From Rebecca billardiae RCC1528 (taxonomy: Eukaryota > Haptophyta): 64,000 bases of DNA. Under the pieces are notes generated by a model. That model saw only the letters and a list, made by a program, of their open reading frames with translations, searched no databases and was not told where the DNA came from. The stretch is from positions 1,364,001 to 1,428,000 of the forward strand of contig OZ251229.1 of the NCBI GenBank assembly GCA_965240325.2, in the 5' to 3' direction. The translations under genes were made by a program, and so were the position numbers. Within the stretch, counting starts at the first letter, position 1. Every line of letters begins with the position of its first letter. Positions 10,115 to 20,577 of this stretch are shown here, in pieces.

Positions 10115-13100
10115 ATACCGGGGACAAGAAGGGGTTCGGCGGAGGGGGCAGCGTTCCTATTGTCGGGGACAATCTCAGACTGGGGGTTCGATCTCGACGA
10201 GGGGGTTCAACCCGGTCGGGGTTCGAGGGGTTCAAAGTCCGGAAGAGTCCGAATAACCAGGTGGCGTAGTGATTTTGAATCGACGACTGCGGTTTGGAGT
10301 TTGAATTCAGCCGAGAACAGAGCGCCCGCGACGGCCCCACCCCTCGGTCGGCGACCTCCGCACGCGCGCGCGGCGCCCCCAACCGCCGCCGGCGCTCGCC
10401 CTCGCCTGCCTCCGCCCGTCGGTGCGGCACGCCGCCAAGCTGAGCACGCCGCGCCCTCCGATACACGTCATGCGGGCCTGCCCTTCTTCCTGCCCTTCTC
10501 CTGCTCTTCCTGCTGGCACGCCGACGGTTCCGACGGCGACGCGTGTCCAGCACAACCGCACGCGGCAGTGCTCGGCGCGCACATCCCAAGGCGCGTCGAC
10601 CGCTTCTTTCTGCATGGCAGTCTACTTGCCATCTGCATCATCCTCGCCTCGGCTGAGCGCGCCCCGCCGACGGGCGGCGCCGTGGCTCGGCGCGCCGCGC
10701 CGCGCCGCGCCGCGCCGCGCCGCGCCGCGCCGAGCAGCTCGGCTTGCCGCCGGGCGGCGGTGCCGGGCTCGGCGGAGAGCGGGCGTCGGCGGAGATCGGT
10801 GTGCACGACCTGAAGTGCATCGGCTCGTTCTTTCTGCGCGGCCGCGCAGCCACTACCGTCATCGGACTCGACTTGGTCAAGCGCGCCGCGCGCGCGCAAG
10901 CGGCTTTGCGTCTGTGATCGCACGCGCAGCACTACCGCTGTGGCAGACTCGGCGGCGTCGGAGGCGATCGATCGGCGTGCTCCGCCGGCGGTGCATCGCC
11001 CGCATCTTTCGGCGCCCCGCTCCTCTCGGCGCGGCGCAGTACTCGCCCCCGGCTGCCGACTCGGCCCAGCACGCCGCGCGCACGGCCGGCGCCGCACCGC
11101 GGCGCGCCGTGCCGCGCGGCCAAGCTTGCGCGCCGCATGGCTACGGTGACGGACTCAGCGGCGAGCGGGCTTCTACGGCGGTGGCGACGATCGGCGTGCC
11201 TGGCTAGCCGGATGTCGTCCGCCTCTCTCGGCGCGGCCGGCGCGGCGCAGTGCTCGGCGCCGACCTCCGACTCGGCGCGGCGCGCGGCCGCGGCCGTGCA
11301 GCGCGCCTCGACGTGCGCGGCCGCGCGGCCGAGGTCGCACGCCGCACGGCGGCCGTGACGGCCTCGTTCGAGAGCGGGCGTCGACCGCGTGGGCGGAGCT
11401 CGGTGCGCACGAGCTGAGCCTCCCGACCACGTCGCGCTGCGTGGCGCCGTGCTCGGCACCGGCACCGGACTCGGCGCGGCGCGCGCGGCCGGCGGCGCGC
11501 TGCCGGCCACGCGCTGCGCGCCTCAGCGGCGCGCCGTGCTGTGCGGCCGAGCGCGCGCGCCGCACGGCTACGGTGACGACGGGCTCGGCGGTGGGCGGGC
11601 ATCGGCGGCGTTGGCGGAGCTCGGCGCGCACGAACGGAGGCGCATCGACCACGTCGCGCTGCGTGGCGCCTTGCTCGACACCGGCCTCGGACTCGGCGCG
11701 GCGCGCGCGGCCGGCGGCGCGCCGCGCGCCTCAGCGCCGCGCGCCGCGCCGTGCTGTGCGGCCGAGCGCGCGCGCCGCACGGCTACGGTGACGACGGGCT
11801 CGGCGGAGAGCGGGCGGCGGCGGCGTTGGCGGAGCTCGGTGCGCACGAACGGAGGCACATCGACCACGTCGCGCTGCGTGACGCCGCGCTCGGCACCGTC
11901 CTCGGACTCGGCGCGGCGCGCGCGGCCGGCGGCGCGCCGCGCGCCTCAGCGCCGCGCGCCGCGCCGTGCTGTGCGGCCGAGCGCGCGCGCCGCACGGCTA
12001 CGGTGACGACGGGCTCGGCGGAGAGCGGGCGGCGGCGGCGTTGGCGGAGCTCGGTGCGCACGAACGGAGGCACATCGACCACGTCGCGCTGCGTGACGCC
12101 GCGCTCGGCACCGGCCTCGGACTCGGCGTGGCGCGCGCGGCCGGCGGCGCGCCGCGCGCCTCAGGGCCGCGCGGCGCGCCGTGCTGTGCAGCCGAGCGCG
12201 CGCGCCGCACGGCTACGGTGACGCGCTCGGCGGCGGGCGGGCATCGGCGGCGGTGGTGGAGCTCGGCGCGCACGAGTGGAGGCGCATCGACCACGTCGCG
12301 CTGCGTGGCGCCGCGCTCGGCACCGGCCTCGGACTCGGCGCGGCGCGCGCGGCCGGCGGCGCGCCGCGCGCCTCAGCGCCGCGCGGCGCGCCGTGCTGTG
12401 CAGCCGAGCGCGCGCGCCGCACGGCTACGGTGACGACGGGCTCGGCGGAGAGCGGGCTGCGGCGGCGTGGGCAGAGCTCGGCGCGCGTGAACTGAGGTGC
12501 ATCGATCCGCTCTCCCCGTGCCACCACGCTTCCCGAACGCAGGTGCGCGCGAGAGCACCACCCTGCCGTGCCGTGTGTGCGCGCCGTGTGCACCGCGTGT
12601 TTGTGTCCTGTGCTGCCGTGCAGGTGGGCGCAGGCAGGTGCTCTCCATCTACATGGCGCAGGGGCGCAAGTGGCAGTCGTGCAGCACGCCCTCTCTACCT
12701 GCAGACGCTGCAACCTACTCGGCGCGCAACGACGATCCTGCCCATACGTACTCCAGACTTGAGCATGGTGCGAGCACGCTCGCGCAGCGCAGCGCACCAA
12801 CCATCCGCCGCGTTTGCGCGGCAGCATGCGCACTGTCTTCTCTCTGACATGTGCCCTCCTTCCCTCTCCTCTCCCTCTCCCCTCCCTCTCCCTTCCCTCC
12901 CTTCCCTCCCTCTCCCCTCCCTCTCCCCTCCCTCTCCCCTCCCTCTCCCCTCCTCTCCCCTCCCTCTCCCCTCCTCTCCCCTCCCTCTCCCCTCCCTCTC
13001 CCTCTCCCCTCCCTCTCCCCTCCCTCTCCCTCTCCCCTCCTCTCCCCTCCCTCTCCCCTCCCTCTCCCCTCCTCTCCCCTCTCCCCTCCTCTCCCCTCCC

Positions 13101-13251
13101 TCTCCCTCCCTCTCCCTCCCTCTCCCCTCCTCTCTCCTCCTTCTCCCCTCCTCCTCCTCCTTCTCCCCCCTCTCTCCCCCTTCTCTCCCCCTTCTCCCCC
13201 TCTGACGCCATCCTTATCCCCGCAAATTAGCCTAAACCCAAAATATTTGCC
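10115..13251. repeat. Tandem segmental duplication, unit 2
   Basis: Second copy of the 3.14 kb block. It has the same order of parts as unit 1: a start at ATACCGGGGACAAG, the GCCGC run, minisatellite monomers near 11558, 11773, 11988, 12203 and 12418, and a polypyrimidine tract. Both units end in GCCTAAACCCAAAATATTTG. Identity looks complete outside the pyrimidine tract, so the duplication is recent, kept homogeneous, or an assembly artefact. Confidence 0.95.
12856..13203. repeat. Polypyrimidine tract (unit 2)
   Basis: Counterpart of 9718-10066, with a different arrangement of CCCTCTCC units but a net length difference of only about one base. Confidence 0.95.
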
Positions 13252-13557
13252 ACAATAGATTGTCCGCGATGGTTCGGGCGGCATGGCAAGTTCGGCAATA
13301 TTATCGAACGCGTTGAATGTTGAGCGCTCGCGGTTCTCGGCTTGGTTACCAACTGACGAACGCACACATCTCCCGACAGTATTTTGCATCTCCTTGCCAC
13401 GCAGATCTGGAGATCGCGGCCTGGGCCTGTTTTGGGGGGGGGAGATCGGAATCACGGGTTGGGGTGGTTCAGCCGTTGGCTCCTTCAATATTCCCACTTA
13501 TAATATCGGTTCGTAACCTCACTCCTCAGCTCACTCTGAGATCGACAGCCACCCGCC
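13252..13557. promoter_or_regulatory. Upstream region of the cyclin-like gene
   Basis: This 306-base stretch is of more ordinary composition than the duplicated block. By position it should hold the promoter and 5' UTR of the cyclin-like gene. It contains a run of eight or more G at about 13433. No TATA box can be assigned with confidence. Confidence 0.3.
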
Positions 13558-14526
13558 ATGCACCTACCCACGATTTCTCGCAGGGCCGCGTACGCGGAGT
13601 TGGCGCCGCACGTGCAGAAGCGCGTGCGAGCACTCGTCGCCGCCATCGCGCCCGACGGCCCAAAGACGGACAAGCGCTGGACCGCCGGCATCAAGCCCGA
13701 GTCAATCGTACTCGCGTGCGCATACCTCAGCCGCCTTGTCGCGAGCGTCGACCAGGACTCCAGCCGGAGGGAGGCGGCGAGGCGCTTCGCGGAGCGCACA
13801 GAGCTGCACTTCGCCACGTGCATCCTCATCGCCGACAAGTACTGCAACGACCGCAGCTACGCCAACCTGCTGCAGCTCGTCGCCGACGCTGCGAACCTCG
13901 ACGTGGCGGTGCTTCGCCGCGCGGAGCTCGCGACTTTCAGCATCCTGCTCGACACGTCGGGCCTGAACGTCTCTCTGAGGGAGTTTGAGGCCATGGCGCA
14001 CATCATCTGCGATACGAAGTGGGAGCGCATGGGCCTCGACAGCAGCCTCGCACTGCTCGTGCGCACGGCGAGCTTGCACACGCACGTGCTGCCGGTGGGC
14101 GCCATCGCACAGTCGCTTGTGACCTCCGGCGAGGATGAGCACGGCCTGACGCGCACGTTGCTTTCGGACGCGCTGCAGAGCTTTGGGAACGTCTTCGGCC
14201 GCTTGCGCGTCCCGAGCATGCCGAAGCCCACGGATGACACGGGCAGAACCAGCAGAATGAGCAGCAGCAGTGTCCAGAGCGGCAGCAGCAGCTTGAGCAG
14301 CACTGGCAGCGGCCGCAGCGGGGGTGACAGCCGGGGCCATGGCGGCTGGAGCGCCGCAGACGGCGTCGACGCGTCCAAGCGCGTGGTGCCGGTGGTGACG
14401 AGGCGGACCAACTGGATGCCTCGCAATCTTGCGCCCTCCAGGGCGCTCGCATCGGCTGGCGAGGCGAAGGGCAGCAGCGGCACGGGCGGGAGCGTGCTGC
14501 CAGCGGCGGTGCGGGTGTCCCGTTAA
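13558..14526 (+). CDS. Cyclin-box protein, PHO80/cyclin-P like
   Basis: Single-exon protein of 322 residues starting at ATG 13558. Residues about 40-145 read as a divergent cyclin box: an ACAYLSRLV helix, then HFATCILIADKYCNDRSYA, then a LNVAVLRRAEL-like helix and FSILLDTSGLNVS. This order (helix, A-x-K-Y/F-x-x-D, L-x-x-x-E/A-x-x-F-L) is characteristic of PHO80/cyclin-P family proteins, which activate a cyclin-dependent kinase and in yeast and plants link phosphate status or growth to the cell cycle. The C-terminal 110 residues are Ser/Gly-rich and probably disordered. Family assignment is by motif reading only. The kinase partner is unknown. Confidence 0.7.
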   Translation: MHLPTISRRAAYAELAPHVQKRVRALVAAIAPDGPKTDKRWTAGIKPESIVLACAYLSRLVASVDQDSSRREAARRFAERTELHFATCILIADKYCNDRSYANLLQLVADAANLDVAVLRRAELATFSILLDTSGLNVSLREFEAMAHIICDTKWERMGLDSSLALLVRTASLHTHVLPVGAIAQSLVTSGEDEHGLTRTLLSDALQSFGNVFGRLRVPSMPKPTDDTGRTSRMSSSSVQSGSSSLSSTGSGRSGGDSRGHGGWSAADGVDASKRVVPVVTRRTNWMPRNLAPSRALASAGEAKGSSGTGGSVLPAAVRVSR

Positions 14527-15047
14527 AATCGTCGTCATCAAATCACAGTCGTGTGTTTGTCAAATACCATCTGCTGCTATCTCGCCTGCCTGGCTGTGTG
14601 CGTCTCTTATTCTTAGTCGTAAACTGTAGCTGATTAATATAGCAGTACAGACACGGTCGGTATTTCAGTAGTACTAAGAGTACACGCACTGCCACTAGTA
14701 ATATCGCCGACGCCTGCTGGTGTGCTGCGCTGAGTCGGATGAGGCTCAGAGGCGGCTGTGTCAATAAGGCTCCGGCTGTCAGGTTATTGACCCCCTAAGC
14801 ACTAAGCAGACGAGTCCGCCCGGATTCCGATCAACTGCTTACTCATAGTTACCGTCTAAAACTGTCTTCCGTACCGCCTACCGGTCACCGGGCCACCTAA
14901 ACCTTATTCTAGCTTAGTCCCGCGGGCCCGCGGGCGCGGGGTGCCAGTGGACGGTTGGTCTCAGATGACCCGCCGATCATTGACGTACGATTACTATAGT
15001 ATATACGATGGTTGGCGATATAATCGTCATAATAATATAATAATATA
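14527..15047. other. Intergenic region 3' of the cyclin-like gene
   Basis: Contains a solo terminal motif of transposon family M1 (next entry). Otherwise it is AT-richer sequence with no gene seen. Confidence 0.4.
14580..14629 (+). repeat. Solo terminal motif of transposon family M1
   Basis: Matches the right end of the M1 elements: TCTCGCCTGCC, then GTGTGCGTCTCTTATTCTTA, then GTAAACTGTA, with a two-base insertion after CTTAG. No partner in the opposite orientation lies nearby, so it is a truncated or solo end, 54 bp after the cyclin stop codon. Confidence 0.75.
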
Positions 15048-15146
15048 TGACCGCGTTCCGCGGTCCTTCCGTAGAACCAACGCAGTTAGGGGCCCGCGGT
15101 GCACCCTCCGTCGGCTGCTCGGCTGCTCAATGTCGTATGAAGATTT
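15048..15146 (+). repeat. Short repeat X, copy flanking the palindrome
   Basis: Starts with a self-complementary GACCGCGTTCCGCGGTC hairpin and ends GTCGTATGAAGATTT. The same sequence in reverse complement forms the spacer of the palindrome (17167-17281). A partial copy lies near 62422-62482. Confidence 0.8.
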
Positions 15147-15350
15147 ATGGCCCGCGGTGCAGGGCGGAGCGCGTAGCGTGGAGCCCCACCGGGGGCCCTC
15201 ACTACGTTGTCAAAAAGATCTTTTGATCAAAGAAAAGGGGACGGGGGACGATTTTTAGGGTTGTTGGAGGGTGAGTTTTCGATATTTTGAGGGGTACGGT
15301 ACAATGCTGTCCATCCCAAGCTTAAAAGGCCGCGCCCGGGTCATTTCGCG
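15147..15350 (+). repeat. Dispersed repeat R1, copy B
   Basis: Opens with ATGGCCCGCGGTGCAGGG at the outer edge of the left palindrome arm and continues through AAGATCTTTTGATCAAAG and the G-rich stretch to GAGGGGTACGGTACA. Inverted relative to copies A and C. Confidence 0.85.
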
Positions 15351-15599
15351 TATGTCGTTGGACGGCCGTCACTTTGTCAGTAAACGAATCTGCGCCATTG
15401 TGGTAATGCCCGGGGCCGGACTCCGCCCAGCACCAGACAACAGTGATCCACTCCGGACTGGGCGGTCCGGCGATCGCTCCCCGCGGAGTCGATGACCAGT
15501 GGACCTCTCGACCCGCAGTCAAACGCCGGCGACGCGGCGCGGGCGCGCAAGACAGATCAGAAATCCTGATTCCTGGACGCGCACGCGAACCGGCTCGGC

Positions 15600-17115
15600 A
15601 TGCGGAACGCGTTGATGCGCTTGGGGACGCACGACATCGGGCCGTTCTGAAACGACACCGGGCGAAACTCTACCGCGTGCACGCGCGGACCGGCGGACCG
15701 CAGGCCGCGGCGTGACGACTGCGACACTGCGCGACGCGAAGGAGCAGGTGCTGGCGCCGCAGATGGCGGTGCGGGCGTTCTGCCCGAGCTGCAACAACCC
15801 GCTGCTCTCGGGCCAGGTGCATCAGCGCATCCAGGACCGCCGCTGCCACGTGCTAACCAAGGTGGTGGGCAATAAGTTGCGTGCGCAAGACACTACGCGA
15901 CCGTGTGCGAGCAAGGCGTGCCAAGATGATCGACACGGCGAAGCAGGTGGTGATCGAGGCGCTGAGCCTGATCATGGTGAGGCGCATCTTCTCGACCTGC
16001 CCGACGCGCAGACCACGCAGGCGTCGCTTCCGGGCGCGTGGGACTCGCGCACCAAGACGGTGTGGCGCGTGGACCCTGTCGCCAAGGCGGTCAACTCCGC
16101 CTGGCCGCTGGAGGTGGTCGCTCGCCGCGCCTGGCCAAGCTGGTGCACGAGGGGCCAGCTGATGGCGGCGGTGGTGCCACCGATGAAGCTGATCTTCGTG
16201 CAGCGCAAGGACGCGTCGGGCCCGTTCTCCCACGTGCTCAAGATCGTCTTCCGCGTCGCGACGATGAGCGTGGCGGCCCCTGACAACCTGCAGCTGCCGG
16301 CGTCGCTGCTCTGTGCGCGGCGCGCGCGCGCGCGTGCGCGCGCGACGGGCACGTGGCGCGCCGACCAGCCGTACGGCGCTGACTGTTGACGCACCTCGCG
16401 CATGCGCTACCCCGGCCGCGCCGCCGCCGCCGCCGCGCAGGCATGCTCTCGTAGGAGGAGACGGCGGAGCTGCGCGCACACATGGCCGCGCGCGGCTCTC
16501 GGTCGGACGGTCGGCGATCACGGGCGCGCTGCCGGCCCGGCGCGCCGCTGAACGACGAGTAGGCCGCGCTGGAGGAGTACGTCCGCCGCCGCGCTCCGCC
16601 TGCGCGAGCAGCGCTCCGCCGCGCCCGACCCGCTGGCCGAGCAGCTGCGCAGCGACCGCGCCATCGCAGAGCAGCTGCAGCGCGAGGAGATGGCGGCACG
16701 CGCGGGCGGCGCGCCCGTGACGCTGCACTCGGCCGAGGTCGACGAGGACGCGCAGATGGCGCTGGCGCTGCTGCTCGTGTGCGAGGCGTGCGACCAGGAC
16801 ACACGCGCGCTGCGCAACGCTGAGCGCCGGATCCGTTTTCGGCGCCGTAAGGTACGCAAGGCGCTGGCAGCGGAGCGCACCGGGGCGGCGGCGCATGCGC
16901 GCACGCGGCGCGCTCGCGGTCGATGCGCGGCAACTCCAACCGCCTCGGCAAGCGCACGCAGCGGGACGATGGCGGCGCCGCGGCGGCGGGTGCGATGAAC
17001 AAATCGGACGAGCGCGCCAAGTCCCGACGCATCGCCAACGCCGCCAAGCTGTTCGAGGACATGGACGGCGACGAGATCGCGGCCGCGGCGCACGCGGCGG
17101 GCAAGCTGGACTGCC
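15600..17115 (+). pseudogene. Broken gene in left palindrome arm
   Basis: Several coding-like segments occur in different frames. RAFCPSCNNPLLSGQVHQRI (about 15772-15831) has a C-x-x-C pair. PPMKLIFVQRKDASGPFSHV lies near 16179-16240. A helical segment around LREQRSAAPDPLAEQLRSDR lies near 16600-16665, followed by a UIM-like acidic stretch DEDAQMALALLL. A basic end contains NRLGKR and MNKSDERAKSRRI (16920-17100). In-frame stops (for example after LNDE near 16560) and frame changes break it. Some breaks might be introns, but GT/AG pairs that restore the frame were not obvious. I do not recognise the family. Confidence 0.45.
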
Positions 17116-17166
17116 AACTTGCGACGCGTCTCGCAGACTGCCACTGCCACTGGGCCTGGCCCATTA

Positions 17167-17281
17167 TAAATCTTCATACGACATTGAGCAGCTACGACAT
17201 TGAGCAGCCGAGCAGCCGACGGAGGGTGCACCGCGGGCCCCTAACTGCGTTGGTTCTACGGAAGGACCGCGGAACGCGGTC
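17167..17281 (-). repeat. Palindrome spacer made of repeat X
   Basis: Reverse complement of the 15048-15146 sequence, with a short internal duplication of the CTACGACATTGAGCAG type. It ends with the GGACCGCGGAACGCGGTC hairpin. The repeat therefore sits both outside the left arm and between the arms. Confidence 0.85.
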
Positions 17282-17329
17282 ATAATGGGCCAGGCCCAGT
17301 GGCAGTGGCAGTACTTCTGCGAGAGACGC

Positions 17330-18850
17330 GTCGCAAGAGTTGGCAGTCCAGCTTGCCCGCCGCGTGCGCCGCGGCCGCGATCTCGTCGCCGTCCATGTCC
17401 TCGAACAGCTTGGCGGCGTTGGCGATGCGTCGGGACTTGGCGCGCTCGTCCGATTTGTTCATCGCACCCGCCGCCGCGGCGCCGCCCTCGTCCCGCTGCT
17501 TGCGCTTGCCGAGGCGGTTGGAGTTGCCGCGCATCGACCGCGAGCGCGCCGCGTGCGCGCATGCGCCGCCGCCCCGGTGCGCTCCGCTGCCAGCGCCTTG
17601 CGTACCTTACGGCGCCGAAAACGGATCCGGCGCTCAGCGTTGCGCAGCGCGCGTGTGTCCTGGTCGCACGCCTCGCACACGAGCAGCAGCGCCAGCGCCA
17701 TCTGCGCGTCCTCGTCGACCTCGGCCGAGTGCAGCGTCACGGGCGCGCCGCCCGCGCGTGCCGCCATCTCCTCGCGCTGCAGCTGCTCTGCGATGGCGCG
17801 GTCGCTGCGCAGCTGCTCGGCCAGCGGGTCGGGCGCGGCGGAGCGCTGCTCGCGCAGGCGGAGCGCGGCGGCGGACGTACTCCTCCAGCGCGGCCTACTC
17901 GTCGTTCAGCGGCGCGCCGGGCCGGCAGCGCGCCCGTGATCGCCGACCGTCCGACCGAGAGCCGCGCGCGGCCATGTGTGCGCGCAGCTCCGCCGTCTCC
18001 TCCTACGAGAGCATGCCTGCGCGGCGGCGGCGGCGGCGCGGCCGGGGTAGCGCATGCGCGAGGTGCGTCAACAGTCAGCGCCGTACGGCTGGTCGGCGCG
18101 CCACGTGCCCGTCGCGCGCGCACGCGCGCGCGCGCGCCGCGCACAGAGCAGCGACGCCGGCAGCTGCAGGTTGTCAGGGGCCGCCACGCTCATCGTCGCG
18201 ACGCGGAAGACGATCTTGAGCACGTGGGAGAACGGGCCCGACGCGTCCTTGCGCTGCACGAAGATCAGCTTCATCGGTGGCACCACCGCCGCCATCAGCT
18301 GGCCCCTCGTGCACCAGCTTGGCCAGGCGCGGCGAGCGACCACCTCCAGCGGCCAGGCGGAGTTGACCGCCTTGGCGACAGGGTCCACGCGCCACACCGT
18401 CTTGGTGCGCGAGTCCCACGCGCCCGGAAGCGACGCCTGCGTGGTCTGCGCGTCGGGCAGGTCGAGAAGATGCGCATCACCATGATCAGGCTCAGCGCCT
18501 CGATCACCACCTGCTTCGCCGTGTCGATCATCTTGGCACGCCTTGCTCGCACACGGTCGCGTGTCTTCACAGTCTTGCCCACCACCTTGGTTAGCACGTG
18601 GCAGCGGCGGTCCTGGATGCGCTGATGCACCTGGCCCGAGAGCAGCGGGTTGTTGCAGCTCGGGCAGAACGCCCGCACCGCCATCTGCGGCGCCAGCACC
18701 TGCTCCTTCGCGTCGCGCAGTGTCGCAGTCGTCACGCGGCCTGCGGTCCGCGCGTGCACGCGGTAGAGTTTCGCCCGGTGTCGTTTCAGAACGGCCGCCC
18801 GATGTCGTGCGTCCCCAAGCGCATCAACGCGTTCCGCATGCCGAGCCGGT
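17330..18850 (-). pseudogene. Broken gene in right palindrome arm
   Basis: Same gene remnant as in the left arm, read on the minus strand. The frame is somewhat better preserved near 18759-18450: RAFCPSCNNPLLSGQVHQRI continues into KMIDTAKQVVIEALSLIM without the disruption seen in the left arm near 15870. The stop after LNDE is present here too, so that damage predates the inversion or was copied by gene conversion. Confidence 0.45.
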
Positions 18851-19112
18851 TCGCGTGCGCGTCCAGGAATCAGGATTTCTGATCTGTCTTGCGCGACAAG
18901 TGCGCGCGCGCCCGCGCCGCGTCGCCGGCGTTTGACTGCGGGTCGAGAGGTCCACTGGTCATCGACTCATCGCGGGGAGCCCGGACCGCCCAGTCCGGAG
19001 TGGATCACTGTTGTCTGGTGCTGGGCGGAGTCCGGCCCCGGGCATTACCACAATGGCGCAGATTCGTTTACTGACAATGTGACGGCCGTCCAACGACATA
19101 CGCGGAATGACT

Positions 19113-19311
19113 CTGGGCGCGGCCTTTTAAGCTTGGGATGGACAGCATGTACCGTACCCCTCAAAAAATCGAAAACTCATCACCCTCCAACAACCCTAAA
19201 AATCGTCCCCCGTCCCCTTTTCTTTGATCAAAAGATCTTATTTTGACAACGTAGTGAGGGCCCCCGGTGGGGCTCCACGCTACGCGCTCCGCCCTGCACC
19301 GCGGGCCATAA
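19113..19311 (-). repeat. Dispersed repeat R1, copy C
   Basis: Lies at the outer edge of the right palindrome arm and is the mirror image of copy B. It ends in CCGCGGGCCAT before an AT dinucleotide run at 19316-19326. Confidence 0.85.
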
Positions 19312-19512
19312 TCGATATATATATATGGATTATGGTCGTCGCCGCCTGGCACTCCACACACAGGTCACAGCACGGTCGGGCAGCGCCATGGGCATGCGGG
19401 CTTCATTGAAGTGCCGTACAGTAGTATAACTCACTCTTTCGAGTCACGGGGCAGTGGCGGCAGTAACTCCTGAGTAAGCCAAGGGCCGGAGTGCTCAGGA
19501 GGCACTCAGGCA

Positions 19513-20499
19513 CTAGGCAGACGCTCCGCCAGAGGCCGACAGGCGGTCGAGGGCGCTCGCCACAGCCGGGAGTACAGACGTCTCCCAGCCCAGGTCGGTG
19601 AGGAAGTGGCCCTGGGCGGACACCATGTGGGGAGCCGACGACGAGGCCTGGGCCGCTGCCCATGTGCGCGCAGTCATGCGCACGAGGCGCGGCGGCACTA
19701 TGCGGTCCGCCTCCGCGCCCACCACCTGCACCGCGGCCATCGGGTCGCGCCCGCCTGAGGCCGGGCGCCCGAGGCACCCGCACGAGTAGAAAAGGAACTC
19801 GAGGACCATCAGGAACGACTCGACGCGCGCAAGGCCGGCGTGATACGTTGCAAACGGGACGGTGCGGCCGCCCACGCTCACGTCCGCAAACGTGCGGCTG
19901 TGGAAGCCGGCGGCGAGCGCGCGCTGCTGCGAGCGGAAGCAGCGCCCGCCGCCGACCAGCGCGGCCGGGTTGAGCGTGAGGAGGACAAGGATCATCCCGA
20001 CGGGAAGCACGCATAGCAGCCGCAGCAGGAAGTACGCGTACGCCGCGACGGAGGTGACAGGCACCGGGCAGAGCAACAGCGCGCGCGTTGGGTGCCGCTC
20101 GCCGGCTCCCCGACCGCGGTGTGCGCCCACGCGGTGGGGTCGGCGCGCGAGGACGGCCTGCACAAGGGCACCCCCGTACGAGTGGCCAACGAGGATGGGC
20201 GTCTCGGGCAGCGACGCGCACACCTCCTCAATCTGCCTGCAGTAGCTGCCGACTGAAGAGCACGTGCCCTTGGCAAGACGCACGGGGACGGAGCTGTAGC
20301 CCGCCTCTGCGAGGCGCTCCATGTAGCCACGGAAGCAGTCTCCGGAGTCGTGCGTCGCGCCGGGCACCCACACGAGATAGGCGCGGTGCTGATTGCGTGC
20401 AGGCACCATCGCCATTGCGTCGACGCTGAACGCGATGGCTGCCACCGCCGGCTGGGAGTCGGGCAGTCCGACCAGTTCCGTTCGGGATCCACCGGCCAT
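19513..20499 (-). CDS. Alpha/beta-hydrolase family protein
   Basis: Predicted protein of 328 residues. ATG 20499 (MAGGSRTEL) is preferred to an in-frame ATG at 20562, because the latter would translate a transposon terminal motif. The alpha/beta-hydrolase nucleophile elbow is clear: TPILVGHSYGGALVQ near residues 115-130 matches G-x-S-x-G with Ser as nucleophile. Upstream AYLVWVPGATHDSGDCFRGY fits the oxyanion-loop strand. Near the C-terminus, VVGAEADRIVPPRL gives the acidic residue and SAQGHFLTDLGW the catalytic His. A hydrophobic segment near 160-190 (YFLLRLLCVLPVGMILVLLT) suggests membrane association through the cap region. The substrate cannot be told from sequence; lipase, esterase or thioesterase are all possible. 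Confidence 0.8.
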   Translation of the reverse strand: MAGGSRTELVGLPDSQPAVAAIAFSVDAMAMVPARNQHRAYLVWVPGATHDSGDCFRGYMERLAEAGYSSVPVRLAKGTCSSVGSYCRQIEEVCASLPETPILVGHSYGGALVQAVLARRPHRVGAHRGRGAGERHPTRALLLCPVPVTSVAAYAYFLLRLLCVLPVGMILVLLTLNPAALVGGGRCFRSQQRALAAGFHSRTFADVSVGGRTVPFATYHAGLARVESFLMVLEFLFYSCGCLGRPASGGRDPMAAVQVVGAEADRIVPPRLVRMTARTWAAAQASSSAPHMVSAQGHFLTDLGWETSVLPAVASALDRLSASGGASA

Positions 20500-20515
20500 G
20501 GGATATCCCGGATGG

Positions 20516-20548
20516 TACTGTGCGTCTCTTATTCTTAGTAAACTGTAC
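20516..20548 (+). repeat. Solo M1 terminal motif upstream of the hydrolase start
   Basis: CTGTGCGTCTCTTATTC followed by TTAGTAAACTGTAC lies 17-49 bases upstream of the hydrolase ATG. It could form part of that gene's 5' UTR or promoter. Confidence 0.75.
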
Positions 20549-20577
20549 CAGTACGTTCGCAATTTCCCGCGGCGGGA

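Larger units (their letters stand above)
15147..17166 (+). repeat. Left arm of a 2 kb inverted repeat
   Basis: This arm is the reverse complement of 17282-19311, with only a few small differences seen. The clearest are near 15869-15895, where this arm reads AATAAGTTGCGTGCGC and the other arm reads differently, and near 17120. It begins with repeat R1 and carries a broken gene. Confidence 0.95.
17282..19311 (-). repeat. Right arm of the 2 kb inverted repeat
   Basis: Reverse complement of 15147-17166. The arms are about 2020 and 2030 bp. The outer edge is again repeat R1, followed by an ATATAT run and then unrelated sequence. Confidence 0.95.
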
